A stretch of 57,760 nucleotides of DNA from Fibrobacterota bacterium (GTDB taxonomy: Bacteria > Fibrobacterota > Fibrobacteria > UBA11236). The stretch spans positions 1 through 57,760 of the forward strand of contig JAQBPO010000069.1 of the NCBI GenBank assembly GCA_028287465.1, given 5' to 3'. Under the pieces are notes generated by a model, which was given only the letters and a program-made list of their open reading frames with translations, had not been told where the DNA came from and did not search any database. Shown one piece after another: positions 34,224 to 43,573 of the stretch. The stretch's first letter is position 1, and every line of letters begins with the position of its first letter. The translations under genes and the position numbers were made by a program.

Positions 34224-34615
34224 GGATTTTGCGAACCCTTCATCTCAAAAAATCGTTGTCGCCCCGGGGGGAATCCCCTGGGCTAAGTGGTTGAAAAAGC
34301 TGACCGAATATAGAAAAGTTAGGCTGAGGGGCTAGGGAGGGGGGAATAAGAGTCCGGCTCAAAAACCGTAGTTTCCGGGAAGGGGGTAAAGGGTACAGGC
34401 GATTCCCGTCCGGAGCCTGGAGTCAGGAAAAATCCGAGAGGGGCGGCCGGGTCTCGCGGCGGGGCAATCCATCGCCGCTTCAAGGAGTCGAACGGGAGTC
34501 GCTAGGGAGTCATAAAAAGCATGGTATCGGTCTTTTCACCCCAGACTCCGGACTAATGGTATCTAGCGGAGACTTTGATTCCAGCGCGCACCCTGGTTCC
34601 GGGGAGGTCTTGGTC
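34224..34615. other. Intergenic region upstream of secDF
   Basis: A 392-bp gap without a gene. On the minus strand a TATATT lies near 34310 as a possible secDF -10. Further upstream is a set of GGAGTC repeats at 11-bp period (separate entry), and several more GAGTC words are scattered through 34350-34555. Confidence 0.5.
34484..34511. repeat. Three GGAGTC direct repeats at exact 11-bp period
   Basis: GGAGTC occurs at 34484-34489, 34495-34500 and 34506-34511, one helical turn apart, followed by an AT-rich patch. This looks like an operator for a protein binding one face of the helix. The target gene is unclear: secDF starts about 260 bp away on the minus strand. Confidence 0.6.
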
Positions 34616-35299
34616 CTAACAGCTCTTTGGCCGATAGGATTGAAGCAGCAACTTGAATTCGGGATTCTGGCGCAGGGATTCCAGGTCCGGGTCCTTCAGT
34701 ACCCATTCGAAATCGTTGAAGCCCTTGCACAAGGCCATTTCCATGGCGGCCAGGGACTGCTCCCGTTTGGCCAGGAGGGAGTAATAGCAGGCGAGGTCGT
34801 AGTAGGCAGCGGTGCAATCGGGATCCAGGAGAACCGCCTTCTTGCAAGCGGCCACGCTCTCCTCCAGCCGGCCGGGTCCCTTCAGGAGGGATCCGAGCAG
34901 GATATAGGCGGGGGCGAAGCGGGGATTGAGCTCGAGGGCCCGCCGGCATTGGGCTTCGGCTTCCTTGATGCGATCCAGGCTCTTATACACCCCGGACAGG
35001 CAGTAATGGGCGTCGAAGGTATCGTGCCCGCAGTCCATGGCCCGCTGGAAGCATTCCACCGCATCCTCGTAGAGGTAGGCGTCGGCGAAATCCAGGCCGC
35101 GATCGAAAAACCATTTTCCTTCCGGGGAGGCGCCGTCGGAGGGGAGGTCCAGGGATTTTTCCAGGATGTTCATGCCTGCGGAGATTTTTCCCGCCCGCAT
35201 CAGGAGATCGGAGAGTTCCCTGTACAAGGCCTTGCCGTCCTGGGAGGATTTGATCCTTTCCCGGAGCATCCCGACCTTGTCCCTCAATATTTCTTCCAT
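34616..35299 (-). CDS. Tetratricopeptide-repeat protein
   Basis: A 227-residue cytoplasmic protein made of TPR helices. The start at MEEILRDKVGMLRERIKS was chosen over longer frames because a GGAG lies just upstream and a TATATT lies further back. The repeats are clear from about residue 75: AYLYEDAVECFQRAMDCG, GVYKSLDRIKEAEAQCRRALELNP, LLGSLLKGPGRLEESVAACKKAVLLDP, and YYSLLAKREQSLAAMEMAL. It ends with DPDLESLRQNPEFKLLL, a common tail in TPR proteins. It should mediate protein contacts; the partner is unknown. Transcribed towards secDF. Confidence 0.85.
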   Translation of the reverse strand: MEEILRDKVGMLRERIKSSQDGKALYRELSDLLMRAGKISAGMNILEKSLDLPSDGASPEGKWFFDRGLDFADAYLYEDAVECFQRAMDCGHDTFDAHYCLSGVYKSLDRIKEAEAQCRRALELNPRFAPAYILLGSLLKGPGRLEESVAACKKAVLLDPDCTAAYYDLACYYSLLAKREQSLAAMEMALCKGFNDFEWVLKDPDLESLRQNPEFKLLLQSYRPKSC

Positions 35300-35383
35300 A
35301 GGCTCCAGGGGTTTCTTGCTGTCTCCAAAATATAATGTTGGGTTACGGCCGCAGGGTGGCAAATCGCAGGCGGCAGGACGGGA

Positions 35384-35451
35384 AAAACCGCAAAGCCCCC
35401 CGACATTCGCGGTTTTCGGCCCATTCCGGCGTTCCCGGCAGGAATGGGCCG
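35384..35451 (-). terminator. Double-hairpin terminator of the TIGR03118 gene
   Basis: On the minus strand, first an 11-bp stem (CGGCCCATTCC pairing with GGAATGGGCCG, 35451-35417), then AAAACCGC/GCGGTTTT (35416-35384) ending in a T run. It lies directly after the TIGR03118 stop. Confidence 0.8.
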
Positions 35452-35462
35452 GGACTTGCCTC

Positions 35463-36542
35463 TTATTGAGGAACCAGGTATCCGAACAATCCATGGGTTT
35501 CTTCCGCCGGTCCCGCGGTGAAATACAACCTTGATGCGGTCCTGCCGGCGCCGGTCCCGGAAAAGTACAGGGCCCAAAGGCCTTCCAAGGCGAGGGGGTT
35601 GCCGTTCGCATCCGTGACCTGCCCCTCGAACGCCCCGTTGGCATCGTAGACATTGATGAGTCCGTCCCCGAAATTGCCCACGAAGATCCCGTCCCGGAAT
35701 GGACCGAAGGCCCCGGGAACCGCAACCATGGCCCAAGGCGAATTGAGGCGGCCCTGGGAAGCGAAGCGGCGCTGCAGGACGCCGCCGGTCGAGAATACGT
35801 TGATGAAGCCGGATCCCAACCCGGCCGAATCGTCCTCGTTGTCCGGGGGCTTCTGGCGTGCATAGGCGACGAAGAGCTCGTTTCCGATCAGGGCGATATT
35901 GAAGGGGGCGAAATCCGCCGGGATCGAGGTATCGGCGAAAGCGCGCGAAGTGTCGCGTTGGAAGGCGCCGTTATAGACATCGATGCGGCGGCCCCGGAAA
36001 TCGGCGAGATAGAGGAAGCTTTTCCCGCTGTCGGCGGCGATCGCCAGGCCCTTGTAGACGGAGCCCGAATCGGACCGGTCCGCCACGACGACGGCGCTCG
36101 GACCCGAGCTCCACGCGGAAATGGTTCCATCTTCGCCCGCGAAGAGGAAAAGGGCCTTACCGCCCCCGTTCGGCATGGCGAATTCCGTTCCGCCGTTGTA
36201 GACCACGCCGGTCGGGGCGCCCATCTGGCCCTTGGCGCCCGGAACGGTGATGGCGGCGCCCTGGGTGCCTCCGTCCACGTTGTACAGGGTCGCCATGCCC
36301 GTATGGTTGTCGGCCACCCAGTAGACGCCCGTGGGCCCCACGGCTATGCCCCAAGGGTTGGCGAGGTTGGTGTCGATGGATTTCGCATTGTAGGCGGCGG
36401 TATCGGTCTGGAGATTGATCTGCTGGAAGTTCCGGTCGCCGGAGGATCCGTTCCCGGAATCGAAGCATCCGGAAATGGCCGCGACGGATATTACAATGGC
36501 GCATGACGTTATGGATCTGGAGCCCGTATTCATTGGGTTCAT
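35463..36542 (-). CDS. TIGR03118-family beta-propeller lipoprotein
   Basis: A 359-residue exported protein with NHL-like repeats. The signal peptide ends in a good lipobox (AAISGC), so it should be lipid-anchored. The TIGR03118 start is present: INLQTDTAAYNAKSIDTNL, then NPWGIAVGPTGVYWVADN. Propeller blades repeat PWG/AVG and NVFSTGG-type motifs, ending in GLFGYLVP. No enzymatic residue pattern is evident and the family is uncharacterised. It stands alone, with a terminator after it and the giant-protein gene 100 bases upstream on the same strand. Confidence 0.85.
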   Translation of the reverse strand: MNPMNTGSRSITSCAIVISVAAISGCFDSGNGSSGDRNFQQINLQTDTAAYNAKSIDTNLANPWGIAVGPTGVYWVADNHTGMATLYNVDGGTQGAAITVPGAKGQMGAPTGVVYNGGTEFAMPNGGGKALFLFAGEDGTISAWSSGPSAVVVADRSDSGSVYKGLAIAADSGKSFLYLADFRGRRIDVYNGAFQRDTSRAFADTSIPADFAPFNIALIGNELFVAYARQKPPDNEDDSAGLGSGFINVFSTGGVLQRRFASQGRLNSPWAMVAVPGAFGPFRDGIFVGNFGDGLINVYDANGAFEGQVTDANGNPLALEGLWALYFSGTGAGRTASRLYFTAGPAEETHGLFGYLVPQ

Positions 36543-36643
36543 GGGACGCCTCCTGTGGCCGGGTGATCCGGCGGTTGGGGAAGAACCGGATCAAAAAAGC
36601 CTATGCGCGGCGCGGGCGCAACGGAATCACCATGCCAATGTGG

Positions 36644-39600
36644 CTAGCGGACCGCGCCGAACTTTTCGACGCGGCGTTCGGATCGATCCGCGCCCCGGGC
36701 GCGGATTTCCACCAGGTACAGGCCCTGCGAGAGCGGGCCCCGGCCGCGTCCCAGGACGGGCCATCCCAGGACATGGCGCCCGGATCCGAGGCCCAGATCG
36801 CCGACACCGCCCGCTTGCGCCCCCGAGGGAGACCAGATGCGGACATCCACCCGGGCGGGTTGCGGAAGCATCAGGGTAAGTTCCAGCCCCCCGGGCGAAG
36901 CGCGCAGGGATGAGGCGAATCCGCCCGTCTCCCCTTCTTCCCGGCCGAGGATCAGTCCGGCGACCTTGGCGAGGGCTTCCGGGGTCCCCGCGTAGACGGA
37001 AAGGGTATCGTCCCCGGTAACCGGGATGCCGCTCCCGGGCAGCAACCGGTACTTCAAACGGCGCGCCGGAGACACCGCCCAGGCCTGGAAGCCTTCCGGC
37101 AGCGCGGCGGTTTCCAGTTCCATCCGGTAACCTGCCGGTTTCCCCCTGGAGACGACGGTCCAGCCCATGGCATGGGCCGGATCCCATGGGATGTAGTCGG
37201 TGGCAAGGGCCGCGCCGTCCCGGGTGATCCAGGTTCCGGACCTTTGATCCGCATTTCGGGCGGGCGGGAGGTATTCGTCTTCGATCCCCAATCCCCGGCG
37301 GGCGAAGTCCGCGGCCCCCATTTCCAGGGGCAGGCCGGCGCCCGGCTTCAGCCCGAGCATCAGGCTGCGGGATGCCTGGGCCTTGGGCGCGGGGCCGGGC
37401 GGCGGGAAGGCGGCGGAAGCGGCGCGCGCGGCCCCGGGACCCACATGGACCACGGTGTCCCCTCCCCCGTACCATACGTAATACCCCTCCCAGGGGCGCA
37501 ATGTGTCCAGGCGCGTGAATCCGGATCCGTCGAAGCCCCGCAGATCCTTCAAGGGGGAGCGCAGGTAACCGTCCCCGTCCTTCCGGGAAATGGGCCAGGC
37601 CAGCGGGCGCAAGGAAGGGCAGGTGACCAGGTTCCAACCGTTCGCCAGGGCGATCGGGAAGAGCCCGTCCGAATCGGAGGCCAGGGATCGGGAGGCCGGG
37701 AAGGTGAGGATTCGGGCGCCCGCTCCGCTGGCGAGCCAGAAAGCCCCGCCCGGCGGTAGGCTTTCCCCTTCCGGGTAGAATTCATAAGCGCCCTCGCCGC
37801 CGGGCTTGGCCACCCAGCGCGCGGCCTGGAGCGGGCCCGCGCCGGCGGCGGCGGAAAGCGCGGAGATGGTCAGGGGAGCCCGGGGGGCCAGGGGCATTCC
37901 GCAGATCTTCCAGTCATACCCGGGCTTGAGCTCCATCGGCACCGGGATCGGGGAGAGCCCGCGGGCCACGGTGATCACGCGTCCGGTACCCGGCGGATAT
38001 CGCGAAGCCCGGGACTCGTCCGTGGCCTCAAGGCCCAATTCGAAGGGCGCGTAGCCGGAAGCGGGGACCCGCATATCGAAGGCCATCTCCTCGCCCGAGG
38101 AGGCGGACCACCAACCGAGGCTGTCCCGGGTCCCGTTATCGATATGCAGCTTGCACCGGAGATTGGCGACATTGTCCTCCATGACGAAGGTCGCGCGCAG
38201 GGTATCCGCGCCGCGCGCGTCGGTGCCGGTATAACGGATGCGCGGAGGCAAGGTGTCCCGGCCCCAGAAATAGGCGCCCTCCGCCGGGATCCAGAGCGTC
38301 CCGTCCTTGGGCGGCATCCACAGGTTGGCGCCGTTGCCCGCCCTGCGGTACAGCTGGACGCCGGGCGTGGAATCCCCTGCCACCTGAAGTCCCGGAAAGG
38401 CGGCCGCTACGTCCGTGGCCGTCACCTTGAAAAGGGGGCCCACCTTGTCGAAACCCGCCGGCGCGGGATTCCATGCCGGTTCCATGGCCACCAGGACCGA
38501 GGACCTGGTTTCCTGGACCGGGTAGAGGATGGTATGGGTGGGATCCACGTTGATGGAACCGCCCGGGGCGAGGGTGTCGCCGCGAACGCTGGGCGCGGTG
38601 CGTACCGTGTAGGCCGCGGTCAGGGTCGCGCCTGCCAGGCCGTTGCGCACGGCCTTGGCCTTGATTACGGCGTTCGCGGCCAGGGGGATGCGGGCGGAGA
38701 AGAGATGGGTGGACCCGCCCGACGCGACGCCGGGCTCGGACCCGTCCAAGGTGTAGAAGATGGAACTGTTGTCCGCCGCGCAGGAAAGTTGGATCAGGAC
38801 GGAACCTTCGTAGGGTCCACCGGGGGGATCGGCGGTGGGCGCGGGGGGCGGGATTTCCGCGGGAACTCCGAAGGTCAGGACCTTGGAATCCGCGCGCTGG
38901 GTCTGGTACGCGAGGTTGATCCAATCCGGGCTGCGGGCGGTCCCGGAAATCTGCACGGCATCGATATCGCCCATGAATCCGGCTTCATAGGTTCCGCCTT
39001 CCAGATGGACGGCGCCGATGGCGAATGCGTAGCCCGTGATCGGAATGGTATCCGCCGGCAGGGTGAAGATCTCCGTTCCGCTTTCGTAGAGCCTCACCGA
39101 CGCACCGTTGTAGGTGACGGTTATATGATGCCATTGGCCGTCCGTGAGGAGGACTCCGGATTCCGACCCATTGTCATTCCCCGCCATCAAGCCGTTCCAG
39201 GTGCTCAGTTTGCCCTGGCTGGACACGATCCCGAAATCGCCGCTGGCGGTTCCGGGGGTGGTCGAACCGAAGAGGGTGGGATACAAGGCCATTTTCGATC
39301 CCGTTCCAGGCGTGATTTCCCTGGCCCACATGCCGACGGTAAAGGCGGTCCGTCCCATCAGGATTTCCGACGGCAGGGAGATGTAGCTGCTTGCGCCGCC
39401 GAAGCGGTAGGCGGCGCCGATCACGCCCGCCACGTTCCGGACGACGTTGTCATTGCTCCCGTTCAAGGAGGAGGATACCGCATCCATGGCGTTCCCCGAG
39501 GTTTCGTTAAGGGCATAGGCGGCGCGGAAGCCGTTGGACGCGGAGAATACCGCGGGTCCGCTGGAAGCGGGCCCGGCGGTGGCCTTGCCCCAATACAAGG

Positions 39601-41263
39601 TGATGAAATCCTTATCGCTGTTGCCGTCCACCTTGGGCACCCGCACCCACACGTCCGCCTTGCCGTTCTGGACGGCCCAGGACTCGATCTGGAAGGGCAG
39701 GGCCGCACCGTCGGCATCCGCGAAGCGGATATCCTTTCCGCCCGCCCCGGCCTGGGTGAAATCCAGGCGGTCCGGGGTGAGGCGCACGAGCATGGGGAAA
39801 TCAGCCACGTCTCCCGGGACGTCCGCGCCGCCCGGGGTGGTATTGAAGAAGATCTTCTTCGAATGCGCCCATGTCGAGTATGCTTCCGGTACCGTCAAGG
39901 TTACCGTAACGGTGCTAAGGGAATCGTGGCCGTCCGAAAGCCGGCACTGGTAGGCTCCCGCATCGGCGAGGGTGACGGAAGCCAGGCTTAAGGCGGAGGC
40001 CTTGGCCGAGGCGAGGGGCACGCCGTCCTTGTACCATTGGTAGGAGACAGGATAGGAGGAGGAGGCGCCCACCTGGAAGTTCACCGGCGCCCCTTCGGCC
40101 GCGGTCGCCGCTTTCGGCTGGGAGGTGATGGAGAGCCGGACGGCGGGCGGGAACTCCCAGGTCAGCATTTTGACGTCCGCGCGCTGGCTTTCATAGGTGA
40201 GGCGCATCCAATCGGCGGAATGGGCGGCCATGCAGATTTGCGGTTCGTCGATCAGGCCCTTGAAGTTGGAGTTTTCCGCCCAATTCGATTTACCCAGGTA
40301 ATTCCGGGTCCGGATGATATTCCGCAAAACGATCCCGATCCTGCCGGACTGCACCATGACCCCGTTCCTGTAAATAGCCGCGACATCTCCGTTATGGACC
40401 ACGCCCAACTGGACCCAGGTGTTCACCGCGAGTCCTTGGGGCGCATCCAAGCCGCTGCTGGCATTGCCGCCGTTATAGGCCTGGTAATAGATCCCTCCGG
40501 CGAGCTCATACTGGCCGAACACCAGATTGTCGGAGGACACGCCGTTCCCGAAATCCAGGATCCTCCCGAACCGGGTGAAGGCGGAGGTCTTGGCCCAGAT
40601 GGTGAAGGTCACTCCCGAACTGGTCAGATCCGCGAAGCCCGCCCCGAAATCCAGATAGGCTCCCCGATAAGGGTCCCCGTCAAGGCTGTCCGCCATGCCG
40701 ATCAGGCCTTCGCGCCGCTCGGTCCCTTTGTAGTTCACCGGCGTTCCATGGTTGAAGGGTCCCACGGAATTGGCGCGCGCCTGGGTACCGCCCTCGCCCA
40801 AATGCCAGACTCCCGCGAATTGCATGAAGGCGGTAAAAACCTTGGAACCGTCTGAAAGGTAGGCCGCGCCGGCCTTGCCCCAGTGGATATTGATGTAGTC
40901 CTTGTCGCTGAGCGCATCGATCTGCGGGATCCTGACCCAGAATTCCGCCTTGCCCGAGGCCGCGTCCCACCGTTCGATCTGGAAGTCCAGATGGGTCCCG
41001 TCCGGATCGGAGAATCGCACGTCCGCGCCCGTGGCCAGGCTTTGCGCGATGATTTCGTTGGCCTTTCCGCCTGCAGGCGCCAGGCGCACCAGCATCGGGA
41101 ATCCCGTGATGTTCAAGGTGATGTTTGCGACGGCCGCCGTGGTATTGAAATGGATCTTGGCCGTATGGGCCCAGGTGGAATAGTCCTCCTGGGCCGAAGC
41201 GGTCCCCGCCGCGGCCAGGAAAAGCCAGGTACAAGCCGTGAAAAGAATGCGGATGGCCTTCAT
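36644..41263 (-). CDS. Giant secreted protein: two DUF2341-LamG units, Ig-like domain, chitobiase C-terminal domain, sorting tail
   Basis: A 1,539-residue exported protein, started at MKAIRILFTACTW for its signal peptide (cleavage near TASAQ). Order: DUF2341 (residues 30-150, FPMLVRL...DYINIHWGKAG), LamG-type lectin (150-365), Ig-like domain (375-460, YQWYKDGVPL), second DUF2341 (465-595, FITLYWGKAT), second LamG (600-805), and CHB_HEX_C-type domain (820-910, IFYTLDGSEP). A long C-terminal module (915-1539) is paralogous to that of the protein at 8656-13527; both share DTLPP.I.Y.G and a GWN...P box. It ends GLYLVEIRARG.., like a type IX sorting tail. Likely cell-surface, binding polysaccharide; the target is unknown. 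Confidence 0.86.
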   Translation of the reverse strand: MKAIRILFTACTWLFLAAAGTASAQEDYSTWAHTAKIHFNTTAAVANITLNITGFPMLVRLAPAGGKANEIIAQSLATGADVRFSDPDGTHLDFQIERWDAASGKAEFWVRIPQIDALSDKDYINIHWGKAGAAYLSDGSKVFTAFMQFAGVWHLGEGGTQARANSVGPFNHGTPVNYKGTERREGLIGMADSLDGDPYRGAYLDFGAGFADLTSSGVTFTIWAKTSAFTRFGRILDFGNGVSSDNLVFGQYELAGGIYYQAYNGGNASSGLDAPQGLAVNTWVQLGVVHNGDVAAIYRNGVMVQSGRIGIVLRNIIRTRNYLGKSNWAENSNFKGLIDEPQICMAAHSADWMRLTYESQRADVKMLTWEFPPAVRLSITSQPKAATAAEGAPVNFQVGASSSYPVSYQWYKDGVPLASAKASALSLASVTLADAGAYQCRLSDGHDSLSTVTVTLTVPEAYSTWAHSKKIFFNTTPGGADVPGDVADFPMLVRLTPDRLDFTQAGAGGKDIRFADADGAALPFQIESWAVQNGKADVWVRVPKVDGNSDKDFITLYWGKATAGPASSGPAVFSASNGFRAAYALNETSGNAMDAVSSSLNGSNDNVVRNVAGVIGAAYRFGGASSYISLPSEILMGRTAFTVGMWAREITPGTGSKMALYPTLFGSTTPGTASGDFGIVSSQGKLSTWNGLMAGNDNGSESGVLLTDGQWHHITVTYNGASVRLYESGTEIFTLPADTIPITGYAFAIGAVHLEGGTYEAGFMGDIDAVQISGTARSPDWINLAYQTQRADSKVLTFGVPAEIPPPAPTADPPGGPYEGSVLIQLSCAADNSSIFYTLDGSEPGVASGGSTHLFSARIPLAANAVIKAKAVRNGLAGATLTAAYTVRTAPSVRGDTLAPGGSINVDPTHTILYPVQETRSSVLVAMEPAWNPAPAGFDKVGPLFKVTATDVAAAFPGLQVAGDSTPGVQLYRRAGNGANLWMPPKDGTLWIPAEGAYFWGRDTLPPRIRYTGTDARGADTLRATFVMEDNVANLRCKLHIDNGTRDSLGWWSASSGEEMAFDMRVPASGYAPFELGLEATDESRASRYPPGTGRVITVARGLSPIPVPMELKPGYDWKICGMPLAPRAPLTISALSAAAGAGPLQAARWVAKPGGEGAYEFYPEGESLPPGGAFWLASGAGARILTFPASRSLASDSDGLFPIALANGWNLVTCPSLRPLAWPISRKDGDGYLRSPLKDLRGFDGSGFTRLDTLRPWEGYYVWYGGGDTVVHVGPGAARAASAAFPPPGPAPKAQASRSLMLGLKPGAGLPLEMGAADFARRGLGIEDEYLPPARNADQRSGTWITRDGAALATDYIPWDPAHAMGWTVVSRGKPAGYRMELETAALPEGFQAWAVSPARRLKYRLLPGSGIPVTGDDTLSVYAGTPEALAKVAGLILGREEGETGGFASSLRASPGGLELTLMLPQPARVDVRIWSPSGAQAGGVGDLGLGSGRHVLGWPVLGRGRGPLSQGLYLVEIRARGADRSERRVEKFGAVR

Positions 41264-41526
41264 CAACCCGATCAATCCGATCCATCCCTAGGGGGATTCC
41301 CGAGGGCCTTTTTCAGGCTGATTATAGGGGATGGAGGCGGAAAACCGGGATGCCATGCTCAAGGGAATGCCGGGGGAATGGGGACTTGCGGGATGCCGCG
41401 CGTTGTCCCCAGACAACGGCACGGGGCTCGGGAGATCCTCCAAATGGGCGAATCAAGGCGCGGCGGGGATATATTCCTGACTGAAAGCCGTGATTCCGCA
41501 TCCCCGGAACCGGCAAGGAGCCCAGC

Positions 41527-42903
41527 ATGACCCGGTCCAGGATCCGTAAAATCTCCCAAGGCGTCTTATCCCTCGCAGCCCTGCTCTGCCCGCCCGCCCA
41601 CGTCCTCGCGTGCCCCGCCTGCGGCCCGCTCCCGGAGCCGTCCGGCCTGGAGGTCCACGAATGGGGCACCTTCACCACCCTCAACTCGAGCGCAGGCAAT
41701 CCCCTGGCGGGATTGTACGTGGACGCCTCGCGCCTGCCGGATTTCGTCTTCGGTCTGCCCTATTTCAACTACGACGCGGAAAAGGGCTGGGCCTCCCTGG
41801 ACCGCCTGCGCAACGTGACCGTCAAGATGGAAACGCCGGTGCTCTATTTCTACAGCCGAAAGGAAATGGCCGTGGACGTGAAGGTGGAATTCAAGGGAGG
41901 CACCATCAGCCAATGGTACCCGGCGTGTTACGACTGCGAATCCAATCCCGCCGGGCCCCAGGTCGATTTCGCCCAAGGAACCTACCCGGGGCATGTCGGC
42001 TGGAAGGCCACGGTGCTGGCCCCCGGCCCGGACCTTCCCTATACGACCCCGGGCGCCACCCTGGAATGGCTGGCGCCGCGCGCGACCACGGCCAACCAAT
42101 TGCGCGGACAGCACGGGGAGATCGAGAAGTTCCTCTTCTACCGCGGGCTCGGGAACTTCCCGTCCACGGTCGACATCCATTTCATGCCGGACGGCTTGCT
42201 CCGCGTCCGGAACGGCGGCGCCGAGGACATCGGCTACCTGATGGTCTATGAGCGCGGGTACGGTACCCTGGAACAGCCCTTGAACGAATCCTCCATCGGC
42301 ACGGTCTGGTACCAGGGCCCCATGAAGGCGGGCCAGGAGATGACGTTCAAGCGGGACAAGCCCTTCACCGATTACATGCAGGCCAATGCCGCCATGGACG
42401 AATTCCGGCTGCAGATGCAAAAGGCGGGGCTGACCGCCGAAGAGGCCCGCGCCCTCCTGAACACGTGGTACACGGGCTATTTCATCGAAGGCGGGCTCAA
42501 GGCCTTCTGGATCCTGCCGCGCGCCCAGGTCGATCGGATCCTGCCGCTGGAAATCACGCCCAAACCCGACAAGCTGGAGCGGGTGATCGTGGGCCGAAGC
42601 GAAATCCTCACGCCGGAATTCGAACAGGTCCTCTACCAGGCCAAGGCCTCCGGCGGCTTCGAGGCCCGGTTCGGCAAGGATAAATACCGGATGGCCTTCC
42701 TGGACTTCCTGGCCAAGGATCCGGATTGGCATATGGGGACCGGAACGCGTCCCGCGTCCTCCGCGACGCGCGGCGCGGGATCCGCTTGGCACGTTCCCGG
42801 CCAATCGGGATGGGCCTCCCCGTGGTTCCCGGGGATGGGACGCGAAGGCGCCTTCGACGCCCAGGGACGCGCCATCCCTGGCGCCGCTCCCTCCGTCAGG
42901 TAA
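41527..42903 (+). CDS. HEWGTFT-family secreted protein of unknown function
   Basis: A 458-residue exported protein. A signal peptide (LSLAALLCPPAHVLA) precedes CPACGP. The distinctive LEVHEWGTFTTLNSSAGNPL segment marks an uncharacterised family met in Planctomycetes, Acidobacteria and similar lineages. Further conserved-looking parts are NVTVKMETPVLYFYSRKE, QWYPA and FLFYRGLGNF. The last 40 residues are Gly/Ala/Pro-rich and probably disordered. The gene is flanked by a TATATT-containing upstream region and a good terminator, so it is likely monocistronic. I cannot propose a function. Confidence 0.8.
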   Translation: MTRSRIRKISQGVLSLAALLCPPAHVLACPACGPLPEPSGLEVHEWGTFTTLNSSAGNPLAGLYVDASRLPDFVFGLPYFNYDAEKGWASLDRLRNVTVKMETPVLYFYSRKEMAVDVKVEFKGGTISQWYPACYDCESNPAGPQVDFAQGTYPGHVGWKATVLAPGPDLPYTTPGATLEWLAPRATTANQLRGQHGEIEKFLFYRGLGNFPSTVDIHFMPDGLLRVRNGGAEDIGYLMVYERGYGTLEQPLNESSIGTVWYQGPMKAGQEMTFKRDKPFTDYMQANAAMDEFRLQMQKAGLTAEEARALLNTWYTGYFIEGGLKAFWILPRAQVDRILPLEITPKPDKLERVIVGRSEILTPEFEQVLYQAKASGGFEARFGKDKYRMAFLDFLAKDPDWHMGTGTRPASSATRGAGSAWHVPGQSGWASPWFPGMGREGAFDAQGRAIPGAAPSVR

Positions 42904-42925
42904 TGCCCGCCACCCCGATCCCGAT

Positions 42926-42962
42926 CCGGGGAAGGAATCGCCCGATCCTTCCCGGGATTTTT
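42926..42962 (+). terminator. Intrinsic terminator after the HEWGTFT gene
   Basis: An 11-bp stem with one mismatch (CCGGGGAAGGA / TCCTTCCCGGG, loop ATCGCCCGA) followed by ATTTTT, starting 22 bases after the stop codon. Confidence 0.8.
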
Positions 42963-43065
42963 GGGGTCCCATCGCCAAATCCGCAATCTCCCCGCCCGGA
43001 ATCCCGGAAAAGAATTAAAGAAGTTTCGGTTCCTGCCGATATCCTGAAAAGGAGAGGAACCGGAA

Positions 43066-43512
43066 ATGTTGGATCTTACCCCCATCGCCAATGCCATCCG
43101 AACGGTTCAGCCGCAGCCGCAGGCCCTGCCTTCCGTCACCGAGGATATGAAGCCGGTGCCCGGAACGGAAATCCAGGCCCCCGTGCCTCCGCCCGCCAAG
43201 GGCTCCGAACCGGGCTTGGGCGAGCATTTCGATGTATACGATACCCAGGTCCCGCCGAATCCTCCGGCGACAAAGGAAACCAAGGCGAAGGAGGCGATTC
43301 CCGACAACGCCCCCACCCCGGAAGTGCAACAGGAAATCTCACGCGCCCGTGAATCCGAGGCCAAAAAGGAAAAGGCCAAGGCGAAACCGGAATTGCTGGG
43401 GAGAGGCACCGGCCTGCCGCAACCCACCACGGAACCGCTCCATCTGGAAATGCCCTTCCTGAAGCCCTTGGGGAAACAGCCCCTGGGCCGATCGATCGAC
43501 TCCACCATCTAG
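43066..43512 (+). CDS. Unknown Pro/Lys-rich small protein
   Basis: A 148-residue protein not recognised, with a clear AGGAGAGG ribosome site before the ATG. It is largely low complexity: Pro-rich at 15-65 (VPPPAKGSEPG, PPNPPATKE), charged and helical at 85-110 (SRARESEAKKEKAKAKPE), and Leu/Pro-rich at the end. There is no signal peptide, membrane helix or Cys. It lies between a terminator and the FkbM gene. Probably a disordered protein; a real gene is supported mainly by the ribosome site and open frame. Confidence 0.6.
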   Translation: MLDLTPIANAIRTVQPQPQALPSVTEDMKPVPGTEIQAPVPPPAKGSEPGLGEHFDVYDTQVPPNPPATKETKAKEAIPDNAPTPEVQQEISRARESEAKKEKAKAKPELLGRGTGLPQPTTEPLHLEMPFLKPLGKQPLGRSIDSTI

Positions 43513-43573
43513 CCTCCGCATTTCCGGTCGCGGCAATCGACCTTCCCCTCCCCGATTTGGTATCATCACCTCC

